NCBI GenBank assembly: GCA_904397865.1
Contig: CAJFOS010000017.1
Span: forward strand, 54,863-118,862
Reading direction: 5' to 3'
Source: Candidatus Allochristensenella caecavium
GTDB lineage: Bacteria; Bacillota; Clostridia; Christensenellales; QAND01
DNA length: 64,000 bases
The notes beneath the pieces were generated by a model, which saw only the letters and a list, made by a program, of their open reading frames with translations, had not been told where the DNA came from and searched no databases. Positions 41,229-50,573 of this stretch are shown here, in pieces. The translations under genes and the position numbers were made by a program. Position 1 is the stretch's first letter; each line of letters starts with the position of its first letter.

Positions 41229-41717
41229 ATGGCGTTTACACGCAGAGCATTAACGGCACTTGGTTTGAGTGAGGAGCAGGTAGAAAAGGTTATGACGTTG
41301 CACGGTACCAGCATGTCTGACTTTATCCCGAAATCGGAAATGCAAACCAAAATTGACGAGGCGCTAGCAGATGCACAAAAGAATGCATTGCAAAACGTGC
41401 AAATCAAAGAAACCGATGAATACAAGGCTGTGGCCGAGGAACGCGATATGCTTCGTGCTCTCGGCGGCGACGAGTTTGCATCGGTGAAACCAAAATTCCG
41501 AGAAACCGTTTACAAGATGTTGGAACGGGGCGAAGGCGCACCGGATATCTCTGAGCAACTGAAGACGGTGGCGGAAAAGTACGAGGAATATTTTGCCCCA
41601 GCGGAATCTTCCGAACAGTCGAAAGGCCCGCAGTTTGGCGCGGCTGTGCAAGGACAAATGCCCCGTGGCCAACAGGGAACGACCTTTGAAGAAGTATGGG
41701 GACTAAAGAAAGGATGA
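41229..41717 (+). CDS. Scaffolding protein (GP20-like)
   Basis: 162 residues. N-terminal TALGLSEEQVEKVMTLHGTSM, coiled-coil KSEMQTKIDEALADAQKNALQN, and C-terminal tail FEEVWGLKKG match phage minor structural GP20-type scaffolds. Directly upstream of the major capsid gene, where it guides shell assembly. Confidence 0.85.
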   Translation: MAFTRRALTALGLSEEQVEKVMTLHGTSMSDFIPKSEMQTKIDEALADAQKNALQNVQIKETDEYKAVAEERDMLRALGGDEFASVKPKFRETVYKMLERGEGAPDISEQLKTVAEKYEEYFAPAESSEQSKGPQFGAAVQGQMPRGQQGTTFEEVWGLKKG

Positions 41718-41725
41718 TTTAAAAA

Positions 41726-42916
41726 ATGGCATTTACACAGCTTGACCTTAACTACGCAACTGAATATTCTAAAGCGATGGCCAATGCGTATCCGTATTGG
41801 TCTTATTTTTCGGATTTGTACGGAAGTCCGAACAGCGCCGTTTATAAACCGTTGAATGGAAATGCAGTCGCTGTACAGAGCATGACCGTGAGCGGTGCGC
41901 GTGCGACAAATCGGAACAATATTACGGGTGAATTTAACCGGAATTTCAATACGAGCGAGCAGGTTCTTACTATGCGTATGGACAGGGAATGGGACACCCT
42001 TGTAGACCCGATGGACATTCGTGAAGACCCGATTGTAAATATCGGTAATATCACGAAAACGTTCAATGAATTTCAGAAAGTCCCAGAAATGGATGCTTAC
42101 GCCGCCTCTACATTATCGAACGCCGCCTCTGGTTTTGGGAGTGTAGACAGCACGTCTTTGACTGCTGACAATATTTTGGCACAGTGGGATTCTTACCTTG
42201 CATATATGGTCAATCAGCGCGTTCCGCGAGACCAGATTCGCGCGAAGATGACGCCCGATACCTATAAATTGTTGAAGGAAGCGGCCGGCATTACCCGTTT
42301 CGTAGAAGCGGATACAGGCATTCGTAACATCGACCGCAATGTGGGGAAACTGGATGGCGTTGTGATTGCAGAGGTGCCGGCCGAAATGATGATGACGGCG
42401 TATGACTTCACGGAGGGCTGGCAGGTGGAAGATGGTGCAAAACAGATTAACTTGTTGATGTTCCATCCGCTTGCGATTGCGGCTCCTGTCGTATATGAAA
42501 CGTCGATGATGTCCGCGCCGACTGCGCAGAGCAAAGGCAAATGGCTGTACTATGAGCGTTATTACTATGATGTATTCGCATTGAATCAACGGCTGCCTGG
42601 TATCTTTGCCAATATCGCATCTTTGCCTGCCTTGAGTACGATTACGTTTACGACCATCGCTGGTGCGGATAGCACGCATACCATCATTCAAGGTCTTGCG
42701 CCTGCTCCGTATGGCATGGCGTATGTAGCGAAATCCGGTGCGTCGGCTGACCTTCCCGATTATGGCGAAGCATTAACGTCTGGATGGACGGTTGTCAACA
42801 ACGGCGATGCTGTTACGACGGCAGCAAGTCAGGTGATTACCATTGCGCTCGTTAATGTAACAAAAGGGAATACTGCTGTTGCAGGTGGCTCTGCGACAGC
42901 TGTAGTAGGCGGTTAA
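41726..42916 (+). CDS. Major capsid protein
   Basis: 396 residues, 8 bp after the scaffold gene. LDLNYATEYSKAMANAYPYWSYFSDLYGSPNSAVYKPLNG start, EWDTLVDPMDIREDPIVNIGNITKTFNE middle and a C-terminal add-on of about 80 residues rich in Thr/Ala/Val with repeat-like beta strands (HK97 fold plus decorating Ig-like domain is likely). Confidence 0.9.
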   Translation: MAFTQLDLNYATEYSKAMANAYPYWSYFSDLYGSPNSAVYKPLNGNAVAVQSMTVSGARATNRNNITGEFNRNFNTSEQVLTMRMDREWDTLVDPMDIREDPIVNIGNITKTFNEFQKVPEMDAYAASTLSNAASGFGSVDSTSLTADNILAQWDSYLAYMVNQRVPRDQIRAKMTPDTYKLLKEAAGITRFVEADTGIRNIDRNVGKLDGVVIAEVPAEMMMTAYDFTEGWQVEDGAKQINLLMFHPLAIAAPVVYETSMMSAPTAQSKGKWLYYERYYYDVFALNQRLPGIFANIASLPALSTITFTTIAGADSTHTIIQGLAPAPYGMAYVAKSGASADLPDYGEALTSGWTVVNNGDAVTTAASQVITIALVNVTKGNTAVAGGSATAVVGG

Positions 42917-42928
42917 TGAGGTGATAAT

Positions 42929-43351
42929 ATGGCGTACATCACATACGACGAGTATATTTCCATATACGGCATTTGCCCGATAACGGAAGAACAATTTCCC
43001 GTGTACGCCAATATCGCGTCGGACTTAATCGACAGCGCAACACAATTCAGGATAGAGGAATGGGGCGGTATTTCCGCCCTTTCTCCCTCTTTACAAAAAT
43101 TAGTGAAAAAGGCGTGCGCGGCCCAGGTTCAGTATTTTTGCGAACTTGGAATTGATACCGTGATGACTGGACAGACAGGACAGGGGTTCACGGTTGGGAA
43201 GGTATCGGTAAACGGCGGGGCGATTGCAAATAGCGCAATGACCGCTGGTCAACTCATGATTTCTCCAATGGTACGCATTTTGCTTGAGCAAACGCCGCTG
43301 ATGGAAAGGCGGGTGGCTGTATGTTACGACCGATACCGAGTTTTTTATTGA
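42929..43351 (+). CDS. Head-tail connector (Gp6-like)
   Basis: 140 residues. ITYDEYISIYG..PITEEQFPVYANIASDLIDSATQFRI and LQKLVKKACAAQVQYFCELG are typical of the Gp6/gp15-type adaptor below the portal. Overlaps the next gene by 31 bp. Confidence 0.85.
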   Translation: MAYITYDEYISIYGICPITEEQFPVYANIASDLIDSATQFRIEEWGGISALSPSLQKLVKKACAAQVQYFCELGIDTVMTGQTGQGFTVGKVSVNGGAIANSAMTAGQLMISPMVRILLEQTPLMERRVAVCYDRYRVFY

Positions 43352-43704
43352 CCGATACCATGACGCTGCATGTGTGCGGGGGCCTTGGTACTTGGCAAGA
43401 ACAGGATGAAGAAACGTATACGATAAACAATGTGCATCTACAAAACACAAATGAAATACGCAAGGCGAAGGACAACACGGAGGTTGTCTTGCGGTCTGTA
43501 TTATTCATCGACGGAGTTCGCTCACTTCCGTCGCTGGATTATGATGTATTGGCAGATGAATCAGAAAAAGCTGGAGGGCCTATGACCTGTACTGTCACAA
43601 ACAAGGCAGGACAAACGCTTGGGCCGTTCACGATTTTAACCGTAGACTCTGTTCCGGATGTTCCGTCTACGCGCACACACCATATCGAATTGGGGTTGGT
43701 ATGA
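43321..43704 (+). CDS. Minor capsid / head completion protein 1
   Basis: 127 residues. MLRPIPSFLLTDTMTLHVCGG and TYTINNVHLQNTNEIRKAKDNTEVVLRSVLFIDG match the Minor_capsid_1 family found in the connector block. Confidence 0.75.
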   Translation: MLRPIPSFLLTDTMTLHVCGGLGTWQEQDEETYTINNVHLQNTNEIRKAKDNTEVVLRSVLFIDGVRSLPSLDYDVLADESEKAGGPMTCTVTNKAGQTLGPFTILTVDSVPDVPSTRTHHIELGLV

Positions 43705-44048
43705 TGAGTATAGAAGTCAAAAGCAATATTGGCTCCATCAAGGCGAAGGTGAAAGCGGGGAAAGCAAAGATGATTCCAGCTGTGACCGAAGCCGTAATCG
43801 AATATGGGAATATATACGTTCGTGTTGACCAGGGACAGCTTGAAGAAAGTTCATATATAAAAAGCCAGCCTGAAAAGGGGCTTGCGGTATGGGATACCCC
43901 GTATGCAAAGCGTATGTATTATACGGGCACACCATCGCGCGACGTAAACCCGCAAGCGTCGCTGATGTGGGCGGACAAGGGCGTAAAGAAACACAAAAAA
44001 GAATTGGATAAGGTCGCTCAAAATGCGTTTGGAAAGGGGATGGGGTAA
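43701..44048 (+). CDS. Minor capsid / head-tail joining protein 2
   Basis: 115 residues with 4-bp overlap. IEYGNIYVRVDQGQLEESSYIKSQPEKGLAVWDTPYAKRMYYTG is the signature of Minor_capsid_2/HK97 gp10-like proteins. Confidence 0.8.
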   Translation: MMSIEVKSNIGSIKAKVKAGKAKMIPAVTEAVIEYGNIYVRVDQGQLEESSYIKSQPEKGLAVWDTPYAKRMYYTGTPSRDVNPQASLMWADKGVKKHKKELDKVAQNAFGKGMG

Positions 44049-44050
44049 GC

Positions 44051-44440
44051 GTGAGTGTATATGCTGATTTGCTGGAATCCGTTATAGGCATGGCAAGCGC
44101 AACCAATCCCTATGCAAGCATTATCATCGGGGCTATGCCGCCTGATAATGGTATAAGCATGACCTTTGCGGGCGGTTCTGCAACAGAAACCTTTTTTAAC
44201 AAGGGAATGGTGCAAGAGATATCCATTGTACTTAACGGGAAACACACAAATCAAAAGATGGTGTTTGATGCGCTATCCAATATCCATCAAGCACTTACGA
44301 AAACAAAGCAATATCCAGGAACAGATGATTTCCAAGTGATGAATATTGCAACAATCAGCGCACCACAACTCATAGGCCGAGAGGAAAACAGCCAAATCCT
44401 TTATGGTTCAAGTCTGGGTGTGAAATTTTATTGGAGGTAA
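44051..44440 (+). CDS. Tail terminator (Minor_capsid_3-like)
   Basis: 129 residues from GTG 44051. ADLLESVIGM, GISMTFAGG, then ISIVLNGKHTNQKMVFDALSNIHQALTKTKQYP follow the tail terminator pattern. Caps the tail tube. Confidence 0.78.
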   Translation: MSVYADLLESVIGMASATNPYASIIIGAMPPDNGISMTFAGGSATETFFNKGMVQEISIVLNGKHTNQKMVFDALSNIHQALTKTKQYPGTDDFQVMNIATISAPQLIGREENSQILYGSSLGVKFYWR

Positions 44441-44444
44441 AAGC

Positions 44445-44906
44445 ATGGCACAAGACAAAATTTCGGTCATGTATGGAATCACCGTACAAATTGACACAAC
44501 GCCCGGCGAAGAGGCAACAATGGCCCCTCTTGATGCGGGCATTGAAAACTTACAAGAAGCGTTAAATGAAGTTGTCAACCAATATTTCTTTTTCAGCGGC
44601 GAAGGATTTGCAAACAACTATGTAACGGGCATGGCACCCGCGTACACATTAACAGGCCGCCGGATTATTGGCGATGCTGCGCAGGACTTTATTTTCGCAA
44701 ATGCACAAAAATTCGGGTTAATGACGGCTCGCGAAACGACAATGGAAATTACACGCAATGTAAATACGGGCACGGAAAAAATATCATGTCCCGTAACGTT
44801 CTGCAACCTGACGGACATCGGCGGAGCAACGACGGACGGGAGCGCTATTTCGGTTGAATTGCGCTTGAATGGGAAACCGACTGTTGAAGTAACGCCCGGT
44901 TCTTGA
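44445..44906 (+). CDS. Major tail protein
   Basis: 153 residues. MAQDKISVMYGITVQIDTTP and the beta-rich YTLTGRRIIGDAAQDFIF ... TREISVEL-type strands suit a tail tube subunit of the short Siphoviridae group. Follows the tail terminator gene by 4 bp. Confidence 0.78.
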   Translation: MAQDKISVMYGITVQIDTTPGEEATMAPLDAGIENLQEALNEVVNQYFFFSGEGFANNYVTGMAPAYTLTGRRIIGDAAQDFIFANAQKFGLMTARETTMEITRNVNTGTEKISCPVTFCNLTDIGGATTDGSAISVELRLNGKPTVEVTPGS

Positions 44907-44912
44907 TGTTAT

Positions 44913-44940
44913 GGGGGGCGATGCCCCCCTATCATTTTTA
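44913..44940 (+). terminator. Partial terminator after the major tail gene
   Basis: GGGGGGC/GCCCCCC (44913-44919 with 44923-44929) and an interrupted T-run. Attenuation here would explain high expression of the tail tube gene relative to later genes. Confidence 0.65.
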
Positions 44941-44951
44941 GGAGAGTTTCA

Positions 44952-45344
44952 ATGTACAAGATAAAAAGAACGTCACACTTTACGGATATGTTGGAATTGG
45001 AAGATGGAGAAAATACGCTGCAAATTCCTGTTGAAATTGAGATTGATAAAATTGTGCAGCGTTATAGGGCGCTTGAAGTTGAACTGATGCGCGCCCAGAA
45101 AGCGCTAAAAGAAAAAGGACAAACGGCGCAGATGCTCGAGCGAATCGGGCAAACGGTTGTGGACATTTTCACTCTGCTTTTTGGTGAAGAAAATACGGGA
45201 AAAATCCTATCGTTTTATGATGGGAATCATATAGAAATGCTTGGGGATGTGTACCCGTATATCCTGCAAGTGATTGTTCCGAAACTAAAGGCAGCGGCGC
45301 TAGAACGTAAGCAGCAGTACAAAAAAATACAAAGGATGCGGTGA
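44952..45344 (+). CDS. Tail assembly chaperone (first frame)
   Basis: 130 residues. LEDGENTLQIPVEIEIDKIVQRYRALEVELMRAQKALKEKG resembles tail chaperone gpG-type proteins between tail tube and tape measure genes. The following protein overlaps its role. No clear slippery site was found at its end. Confidence 0.72.
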   Translation: MYKIKRTSHFTDMLELEDGENTLQIPVEIEIDKIVQRYRALEVELMRAQKALKEKGQTAQMLERIGQTVVDIFTLLFGEENTGKILSFYDGNHIEMLGDVYPYILQVIVPKLKAAALERKQQYKKIQRMR

Positions 45345-45345
45345 A

Positions 45346-45951
45346 GTGTGGACGTTGTACGACAGATGGCCGCGATGGTGCAGGTTTGATAACGGGAGAT
45401 ATCGCCTGCACTTGTCTTTTGATAGGGTATTGCGCGTATTTGACATCCAAAACGATGAAATGTTAACGGATGCAGAGAAAGTGGATACGGCTCTTTATGT
45501 TCTTATAGGCCGAAAACGGCCAAAAGATACAAAGAAAGCAGAGAAACTGTACTCGCTTATATGCAAGACGTACATAGATGTTGTAAAGAGCAAACCGAAC
45601 GCGGAGCGTTCTCTTGATTTTAAACAGGACGCGCCGTATATATACGCCGCATTTTATCAGTGCTATGGCATTGACCTTGAAAAACAGATAGGAAAACTGC
45701 ATTGGTGGGCGTTCCTTCATCTGTTTAGAGGCTTGGCGGATGATACGCGCATGATGCAGATTGCACGCATTAGGACGATGCCGATTCCGCGCCCGACAAA
45801 GTACAACGCAGAAGAACGCATTCGTATTATACGCGCCAAAGCTGAACACAGACTTCAAACATCGGAGGAGGAAACCCAAATGCGCATGGCGCAAGCATGG
45901 AACAAGCTAGCGGATGCAATGAAGAGTATGGCGAATGACAAAGATGGATAA
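45346..45951 (+). CDS. Gp15-family tail assembly protein
   Basis: 201 residues from GTG 45346. WPRWCRFDNGRYRLHLSFDRVLRVFDIQND and FYQCYGIDLEKQIGKLHWWAFLHLFRGL are the Gp15 family core. Second chaperone position, one base after the previous stop. Confidence 0.82.
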   Translation: MWTLYDRWPRWCRFDNGRYRLHLSFDRVLRVFDIQNDEMLTDAEKVDTALYVLIGRKRPKDTKKAEKLYSLICKTYIDVVKSKPNAERSLDFKQDAPYIYAAFYQCYGIDLEKQIGKLHWWAFLHLFRGLADDTRMMQIARIRTMPIPRPTKYNAEERIRIIRAKAEHRLQTSEEETQMRMAQAWNKLADAMKSMANDKDG

Positions 45952-46105
45952 AACGACAAATGTGAAGTGTCTGTATTGTGGGTATCAGATGCCAATACGG
46001 TACACGAACAACGCAAATGCAAATGGCCTTTTTGTCAAGTGCAAGGGGCGGAGTTGTGGAAAAATTTTTGAGATTCGCATTGTAAACGGGGAACAAGTCA
46101 AGTAG
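45935..46105 (+). CDS. Small Com-like zinc-ribbon protein
   Basis: 56 residues from ATG 45935 (or 53 from ATG 45944). VKCLYCGYQMP and FVKCKGRSCGKIFEIRI form a zinc ribbon like Mu Com or cysteine-rich KTR proteins, which regulate translation of downstream genes. Located between tail chaperone and tape measure genes. Confidence 0.65.
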   Translation: MTKMDKTTNVKCLYCGYQMPIRYTNNANANGLFVKCKGRSCGKIFEIRIVNGEQVK

Positions 46106-46140
46106 TGCCGGAGTGCCGATGACTGCCTTATGAGAATGGG

Positions 46141-48447
46141 GTGAGCGCATTGGCCGACGATGGCAAAGTTGTATATAGAGTAGAAGCAGACGATAGCGGT
46201 ATCGACAAGCAGATAGAAGAAACAAACCGAAAAATAAAGCAGACTGCGCAAAAAGGAGAAAAATCCGTCAAGGACAGCGCAAAGGGCGCGGGCGATGAAG
46301 TGCGGAAAGCCGCAGAAAAGAGCGGCGATAGCATGACGGACGCTGGAAAAGATGCACAGCGGATGGCACGCGATGTTGATGATATCGATGGCGATGCACT
46401 AAAAGATGTCGGTGTTGCAGCGGAAGAAGTCGGAGAAAAGGTTGAACAAACTACTGAACAGGTAGAAAAGCTGGGCGAATCTTCCAGCAGAGCGGGTATA
46501 GTTGGTGCGGCTGGTCTTGCGGCGATTGGGACTGCGGTTGTTGCAACAGGCAAATTCCTCCTAGATACTGCGACGGATATGGACAAGGCGATGAATCAGT
46601 TTGCTGCGTCCACTGGATTACCGCAGGAATCGATGGATGGATTTCAAGAGACGCTTGAAAACATCTATGCCAATAACTACGGGGAAAGCTTTGAAGATAT
46701 CGCGGAGGGTATGGCCGAGATTACCAAACAAGTCGGTTTGTTTGGCGGCGACAAAGAAAAACTGCAATCCTTTACGGAATCTGCTTATGCTTTGCGGGAT
46801 ACATTCGGGTATGAGATACCCGAAGCGGTACGCTCCAGCAAAACCTTAATGGAACAGTTTGGCGTTAGCGGCGAAACGGCTATGGATTTGATAGCCGCTG
46901 GCGCACAGAATGGCTTGGATTTTTCCGGCGAATGGCTGGACAGCATCAACGAATATTCGGTTCATTTTGCAAAACTTGGCCTTAGTGCGGAAGATATGTT
47001 TGCTATCTTCCAAAACGGCACGGATGCTGGCGCGTTTAATCTTGATAAGATAGGCGATGCCGTAAAAGAATTGTCTATCCGTGTGATTGACGGTTCAGAT
47101 ACGACAAAAGAAGGGTTTCAAATCATCGGCTTAAATGCTGATGAAATGGCAAAGAAATTTGCGGCAGGCGGCGAAAGTGCGAAAAAAGCCTATACGCAGA
47201 TTATTGAAGGATTAAACGGAATTGAAGACCCGATAGCGCGCAACACGGCGGGCGTTGATTTATTTGGCACCATGTGGGAGGATTTGGGGCCGGACGTTGT
47301 GACGCAGCTTGACCTTATTTCCCAATCGTCTGAAGATGTTGCGGGGTCTATGGAATCGATTAAACAAATCAAGTACAATGACCTTGGCAGCATGCTCGAA
47401 GGATTAAAACGCAATTTTGAGTTGCTGGCCCTTCCGATTGGAAACGAGTTAATACCATTGATGACGGAAGTCATCGAAGCTATCCTTCCGGCAATGGAGG
47501 AACTTTTACCGCCGCTGATAGAAAGCATCGGCGGTATTTTTGAGCAATTAGCACCGATTATTTCTGATTTGTTACCTCCTTTGATTGAGCTAATTGGCGG
47601 CATCATGCCGTTGTTGTCGGAAGTTATCAGCGTATTGCTCCCGCCAATTATCAGCCTCTTACAAACGATTGTACCTATCATCACGGAGATTATACAGGCC
47701 ATCCTTCCAACTTTAATATCGCTCTTTGATGCGCTATCGCCTGTTATCGATGCGGTCATCGAGCTACTCACTCCCATTATCGAGCTTTTTGGTGAGGTAG
47801 CTACGCTTGTTGCAAACACTGTAGGCCCTGTTTTATCCGACCTCGCTGGCATTATTTCCGGCGTATTAACGCCCGTCATTGATGCGATTACGCCTCTTGT
47901 CGAAGGATTAAAGACTGTATTTGAGGGCTTGTCAACCTTTCTGTCTGGTGTTTTTTCAGGAGAATGGTCACGTATATGGGAAGGTGTCAAAAGCATCTTT
48001 GACGGCGTATGGAATGGGCTAAAGGGTATCGTAATAGGAGCGATCAATGCCGTCATTGGTGTTATTAACACTTTTATAGAAATTTACAATAGAACAATCG
48101 GTGACCTTGGCTCATGGCTTGTCGGATGGCTTGGCGTAGATATTCATATTACCCCCTTGGAAGAAATTCCGCTGCGGCGTGGCATGGACTATGTGCCGGA
48201 AGATGATATGCCCGCAACGTTGCATCGTGGCGAGCGCGTAATGACCGCAGATGAGAATGCGCAATTTAATGCTCTTGGCGGGCTGGCTGGAATGGAGCGC
48301 GCGTTGTCAGGAGACATACCACAGGCGGTTAGCGCACAGCCGATTATATTGCACAATCGTATGGAGGGAACGCTTGAAGTAGACGGGTACAAACTCGGAA
48401 CGGTTGTATTTGAGAATTTGAATGATGTTTATGGAATACAAGGGTGA
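46141..48447 (+). CDS. Tail tape measure protein
   Basis: 768 residues from GTG 46141. A Lys/Asp-rich coiled-coil N-terminus (about 1-110), then FAASTGLPQESMDGFQETLENIYANNYGESFEDIAEGMAEITKQ typical of tape measure cores, and hydrophobic Ile/Leu/Pro-rich repeats (about 430-590; I-L-P-P-L-I pattern). Length suggests a tail of roughly 110-120 nm at 1.5 angstrom per residue (estimate). Confidence 0.92.
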   Translation: MSALADDGKVVYRVEADDSGIDKQIEETNRKIKQTAQKGEKSVKDSAKGAGDEVRKAAEKSGDSMTDAGKDAQRMARDVDDIDGDALKDVGVAAEEVGEKVEQTTEQVEKLGESSSRAGIVGAAGLAAIGTAVVATGKFLLDTATDMDKAMNQFAASTGLPQESMDGFQETLENIYANNYGESFEDIAEGMAEITKQVGLFGGDKEKLQSFTESAYALRDTFGYEIPEAVRSSKTLMEQFGVSGETAMDLIAAGAQNGLDFSGEWLDSINEYSVHFAKLGLSAEDMFAIFQNGTDAGAFNLDKIGDAVKELSIRVIDGSDTTKEGFQIIGLNADEMAKKFAAGGESAKKAYTQIIEGLNGIEDPIARNTAGVDLFGTMWEDLGPDVVTQLDLISQSSEDVAGSMESIKQIKYNDLGSMLEGLKRNFELLALPIGNELIPLMTEVIEAILPAMEELLPPLIESIGGIFEQLAPIISDLLPPLIELIGGIMPLLSEVISVLLPPIISLLQTIVPIITEIIQAILPTLISLFDALSPVIDAVIELLTPIIELFGEVATLVANTVGPVLSDLAGIISGVLTPVIDAITPLVEGLKTVFEGLSTFLSGVFSGEWSRIWEGVKSIFDGVWNGLKGIVIGAINAVIGVINTFIEIYNRTIGDLGSWLVGWLGVDIHITPLEEIPLRRGMDYVPEDDMPATLHRGERVMTADENAQFNALGGLAGMERALSGDIPQAVSAQPIILHNRMEGTLEVDGYKLGTVVFENLNDVYGIQG

Positions 48448-48455
48448 CGGAGTAG

Positions 48456-50090
48456 ATGATTGTTGCAAAAATCAATGGGATGGAATATGACGCAGAAACG
48501 GAGTTTTCCATTAAAGAAAAGACGGGGAATAAAACATCAAGCAGCATCCGCGTGCGTGTAGATGGGCAACCAACGCCAAAAGCAGGCGATATTATAGAAA
48601 TTATTGCAGATGGAACAAGGCTTTTTTATGGTGTTTGCGGAATACCCAAAAGCCCCAAGTACACGTCTATATATCAGCCGCGCATCTATGAAATTGAGTG
48701 CGAGAATGCGAATGCGATATTGAGCAACAGGGTTGTAAATATGGCGGCGCAAAACCAGACCATTACGCAGATTGTGTCAGGCTTATATGCAGAGTACATT
48801 GCCGCGGAAGGTATCGCGCTTGGAGAGATTAGCGATATTCCTGTTGTGATGCAGTATTATACGGCCAGCGATATGACCTTACGGGATGTATTGGATGAAC
48901 TTGCAAGCCAAGTATCGGCCATATGGCAGGTGACGAGTGATAAGCGGTTTATTTTCCTTGTCCGTGATGAGTTTCCTCTCTTTCCCGATACAATCACGAG
49001 CGACTATCTTTTTGGGGCAGAATTGCAACACAAAACAACGGATTATACCATGCGAACCGTGCAGATTATTTCTGGTGCGACGGATACGACTGACCCGCAG
49101 ACGGAAACGCTGACCTATGATGGCGAACAGAAGGTCTTTACGGTTACATTTCCAATCAAAAACAAGCCGACGCTCTATGTAAATGGAACGATTGTGCCAA
49201 GTGACCTCGTAGGAATCAGTGGTATTGACGATGGCCAAGACAAAGTGTTCACATTCACGAGCGGGTCTCAAAACATCTCTTACAAGGAGAACAGTGAGTA
49301 TTTGAAGCAAGGGGACACCGTGCGGGTTGACTATGTGGGCACCTTTAATATCCGCGTTGTGTCGCAAAATGCGGAGAAAATTGCGGAGATTGCACAAAAG
49401 ACCGGAACGAGCGGGATTATCGAAAACGTCCTTCTTGCAAAGAGCATCACGAATACAAATGATGCAATGAATACCGCAAGCGCGCTTTTGCAAGAATTTT
49501 CCGCTGAACGTGGGGAGGTGTCTTTCTGGATTCCCTCTGCATGGTTATACCAAAATGGGCATACCCTTGATGACGTTTATGTATATACAAAAATGCGCTT
49601 TGAAATGCCGGAAATCGGTATCGTTGGCGATTTTGTTGTTACGGAACGAACGCTGCAGCCGTTCGGCCATGACTTGTCCATAAACACAAGGCAGAACCTT
49701 AAGGTTGCTTTGAAGCTTGTAGACCGTGACTTGTTACAGAGTTATGGTCAAATTTTTTCCAGCTTGCAAAAAGGTATCCAACAGCTTTCGATTCGTGGTG
49801 ACGAAGTTGTCGTTGATGCATATACCATGCAGGAAACAATGCAGACGAATGAAATGGTTACCTTCAGTATGGATAACGCTTATTGTCCCGTTGCATCCGG
49901 CGTTCCTGTCAATGGTAGTCTTTTCGCGCCTTGTGACTTCGGGAATCCCGTCTATCCGATGCAAGCTATATATGTGGGGCCTAAAGCACCACATTTTCCC
50001 ATCGCAACGAGTACGATACAAGATGGCGGCGTTTTTACTCCCAATAATTTTGGCAATGATGTTTATCCGATGGAGGATGTTACTTTATGA
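48456..50090 (+). CDS. Tail hub / tail-associated protein
   Basis: 544 residues. AKINGMEYDAETEFSIKEKTGNKTSSSIRVRVDG start and GDIIEIIADGTRLFYGVCGIPKS, then YTASDMTLRDVLDELASQVSAIWQV and phage baseplate-hub-like domains. No separate distal tail gene is found before it, so it may combine functions. C-terminal repeat of PV-YPM-type pockets (NPVYPMQAIYVG, NDVYPMEDV). Confidence 0.75.
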   Translation: MIVAKINGMEYDAETEFSIKEKTGNKTSSSIRVRVDGQPTPKAGDIIEIIADGTRLFYGVCGIPKSPKYTSIYQPRIYEIECENANAILSNRVVNMAAQNQTITQIVSGLYAEYIAAEGIALGEISDIPVVMQYYTASDMTLRDVLDELASQVSAIWQVTSDKRFIFLVRDEFPLFPDTITSDYLFGAELQHKTTDYTMRTVQIISGATDTTDPQTETLTYDGEQKVFTVTFPIKNKPTLYVNGTIVPSDLVGISGIDDGQDKVFTFTSGSQNISYKENSEYLKQGDTVRVDYVGTFNIRVVSQNAEKIAEIAQKTGTSGIIENVLLAKSITNTNDAMNTASALLQEFSAERGEVSFWIPSAWLYQNGHTLDDVYVYTKMRFEMPEIGIVGDFVVTERTLQPFGHDLSINTRQNLKVALKLVDRDLLQSYGQIFSSLQKGIQQLSIRGDEVVVDAYTMQETMQTNEMVTFSMDNAYCPVASGVPVNGSLFAPCDFGNPVYPMQAIYVGPKAPHFPIATSTIQDGGVFTPNNFGNDVYPMEDVTL

Positions 50091-50563
50091 AAGAGAGCAT
50101 GAAAGCCAAGGGCTTTTACACGATACAAGCTGTAGATGAAGATGGCTGCATTGTGTGGGAGCGGCATATAGAGAACACGCTTACTGTAATCTCCCAAAAA
50201 ATAAGAAGCGCAATGTTGATGGGTCAAGCGAACGGATATACCTTTGACGATTTGGATATTAAATACATCGGATTTGGTACGGGAACAACGCCTGCTTCTC
50301 CTCTTGACACAAAGCTACAGACGGAGGCCTTGCGCAAACAAATCACAAAAAAACAGGTTATCAGTGATGGTATTGTTCAGACGGTTGTTTCTTTAGCCCC
50401 TTTAGAGGGCAATTTTGGCATACAAGAAATAGGCGTTTTTTGCGGCCCGAACGCAACAACGGAATTTAATACAGGTATCCTGCTTTCGCGTGTTGTAACC
50501 AGCATTCCCAAAAATACAAACCTAACACTTAATATTGTGCGCAACGATGTGACAACGATTTAG
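50087..50563 (+). CDS. Phage tail/baseplate protein of unknown role
   Basis: 158 residues, ATGA overlap. VDEDGCIVWERHIENTLTVISQKIRSAMLMG, DIKYIGFGTGTTPASPLDTKLQTEALRK and NFGIQEIGVFCGPNATTEFNTGILLSRVV match the phage tail-tip-like proteins with GFGTGTTPAS motif. Between the hub and fibre genes. Confidence 0.65.
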   Translation: MKESMKAKGFYTIQAVDEDGCIVWERHIENTLTVISQKIRSAMLMGQANGYTFDDLDIKYIGFGTGTTPASPLDTKLQTEALRKQITKKQVISDGIVQTVVSLAPLEGNFGIQEIGVFCGPNATTEFNTGILLSRVVTSIPKNTNLTLNIVRNDVTTI

Positions 50564-50573
50564 GAGGGTGAAC

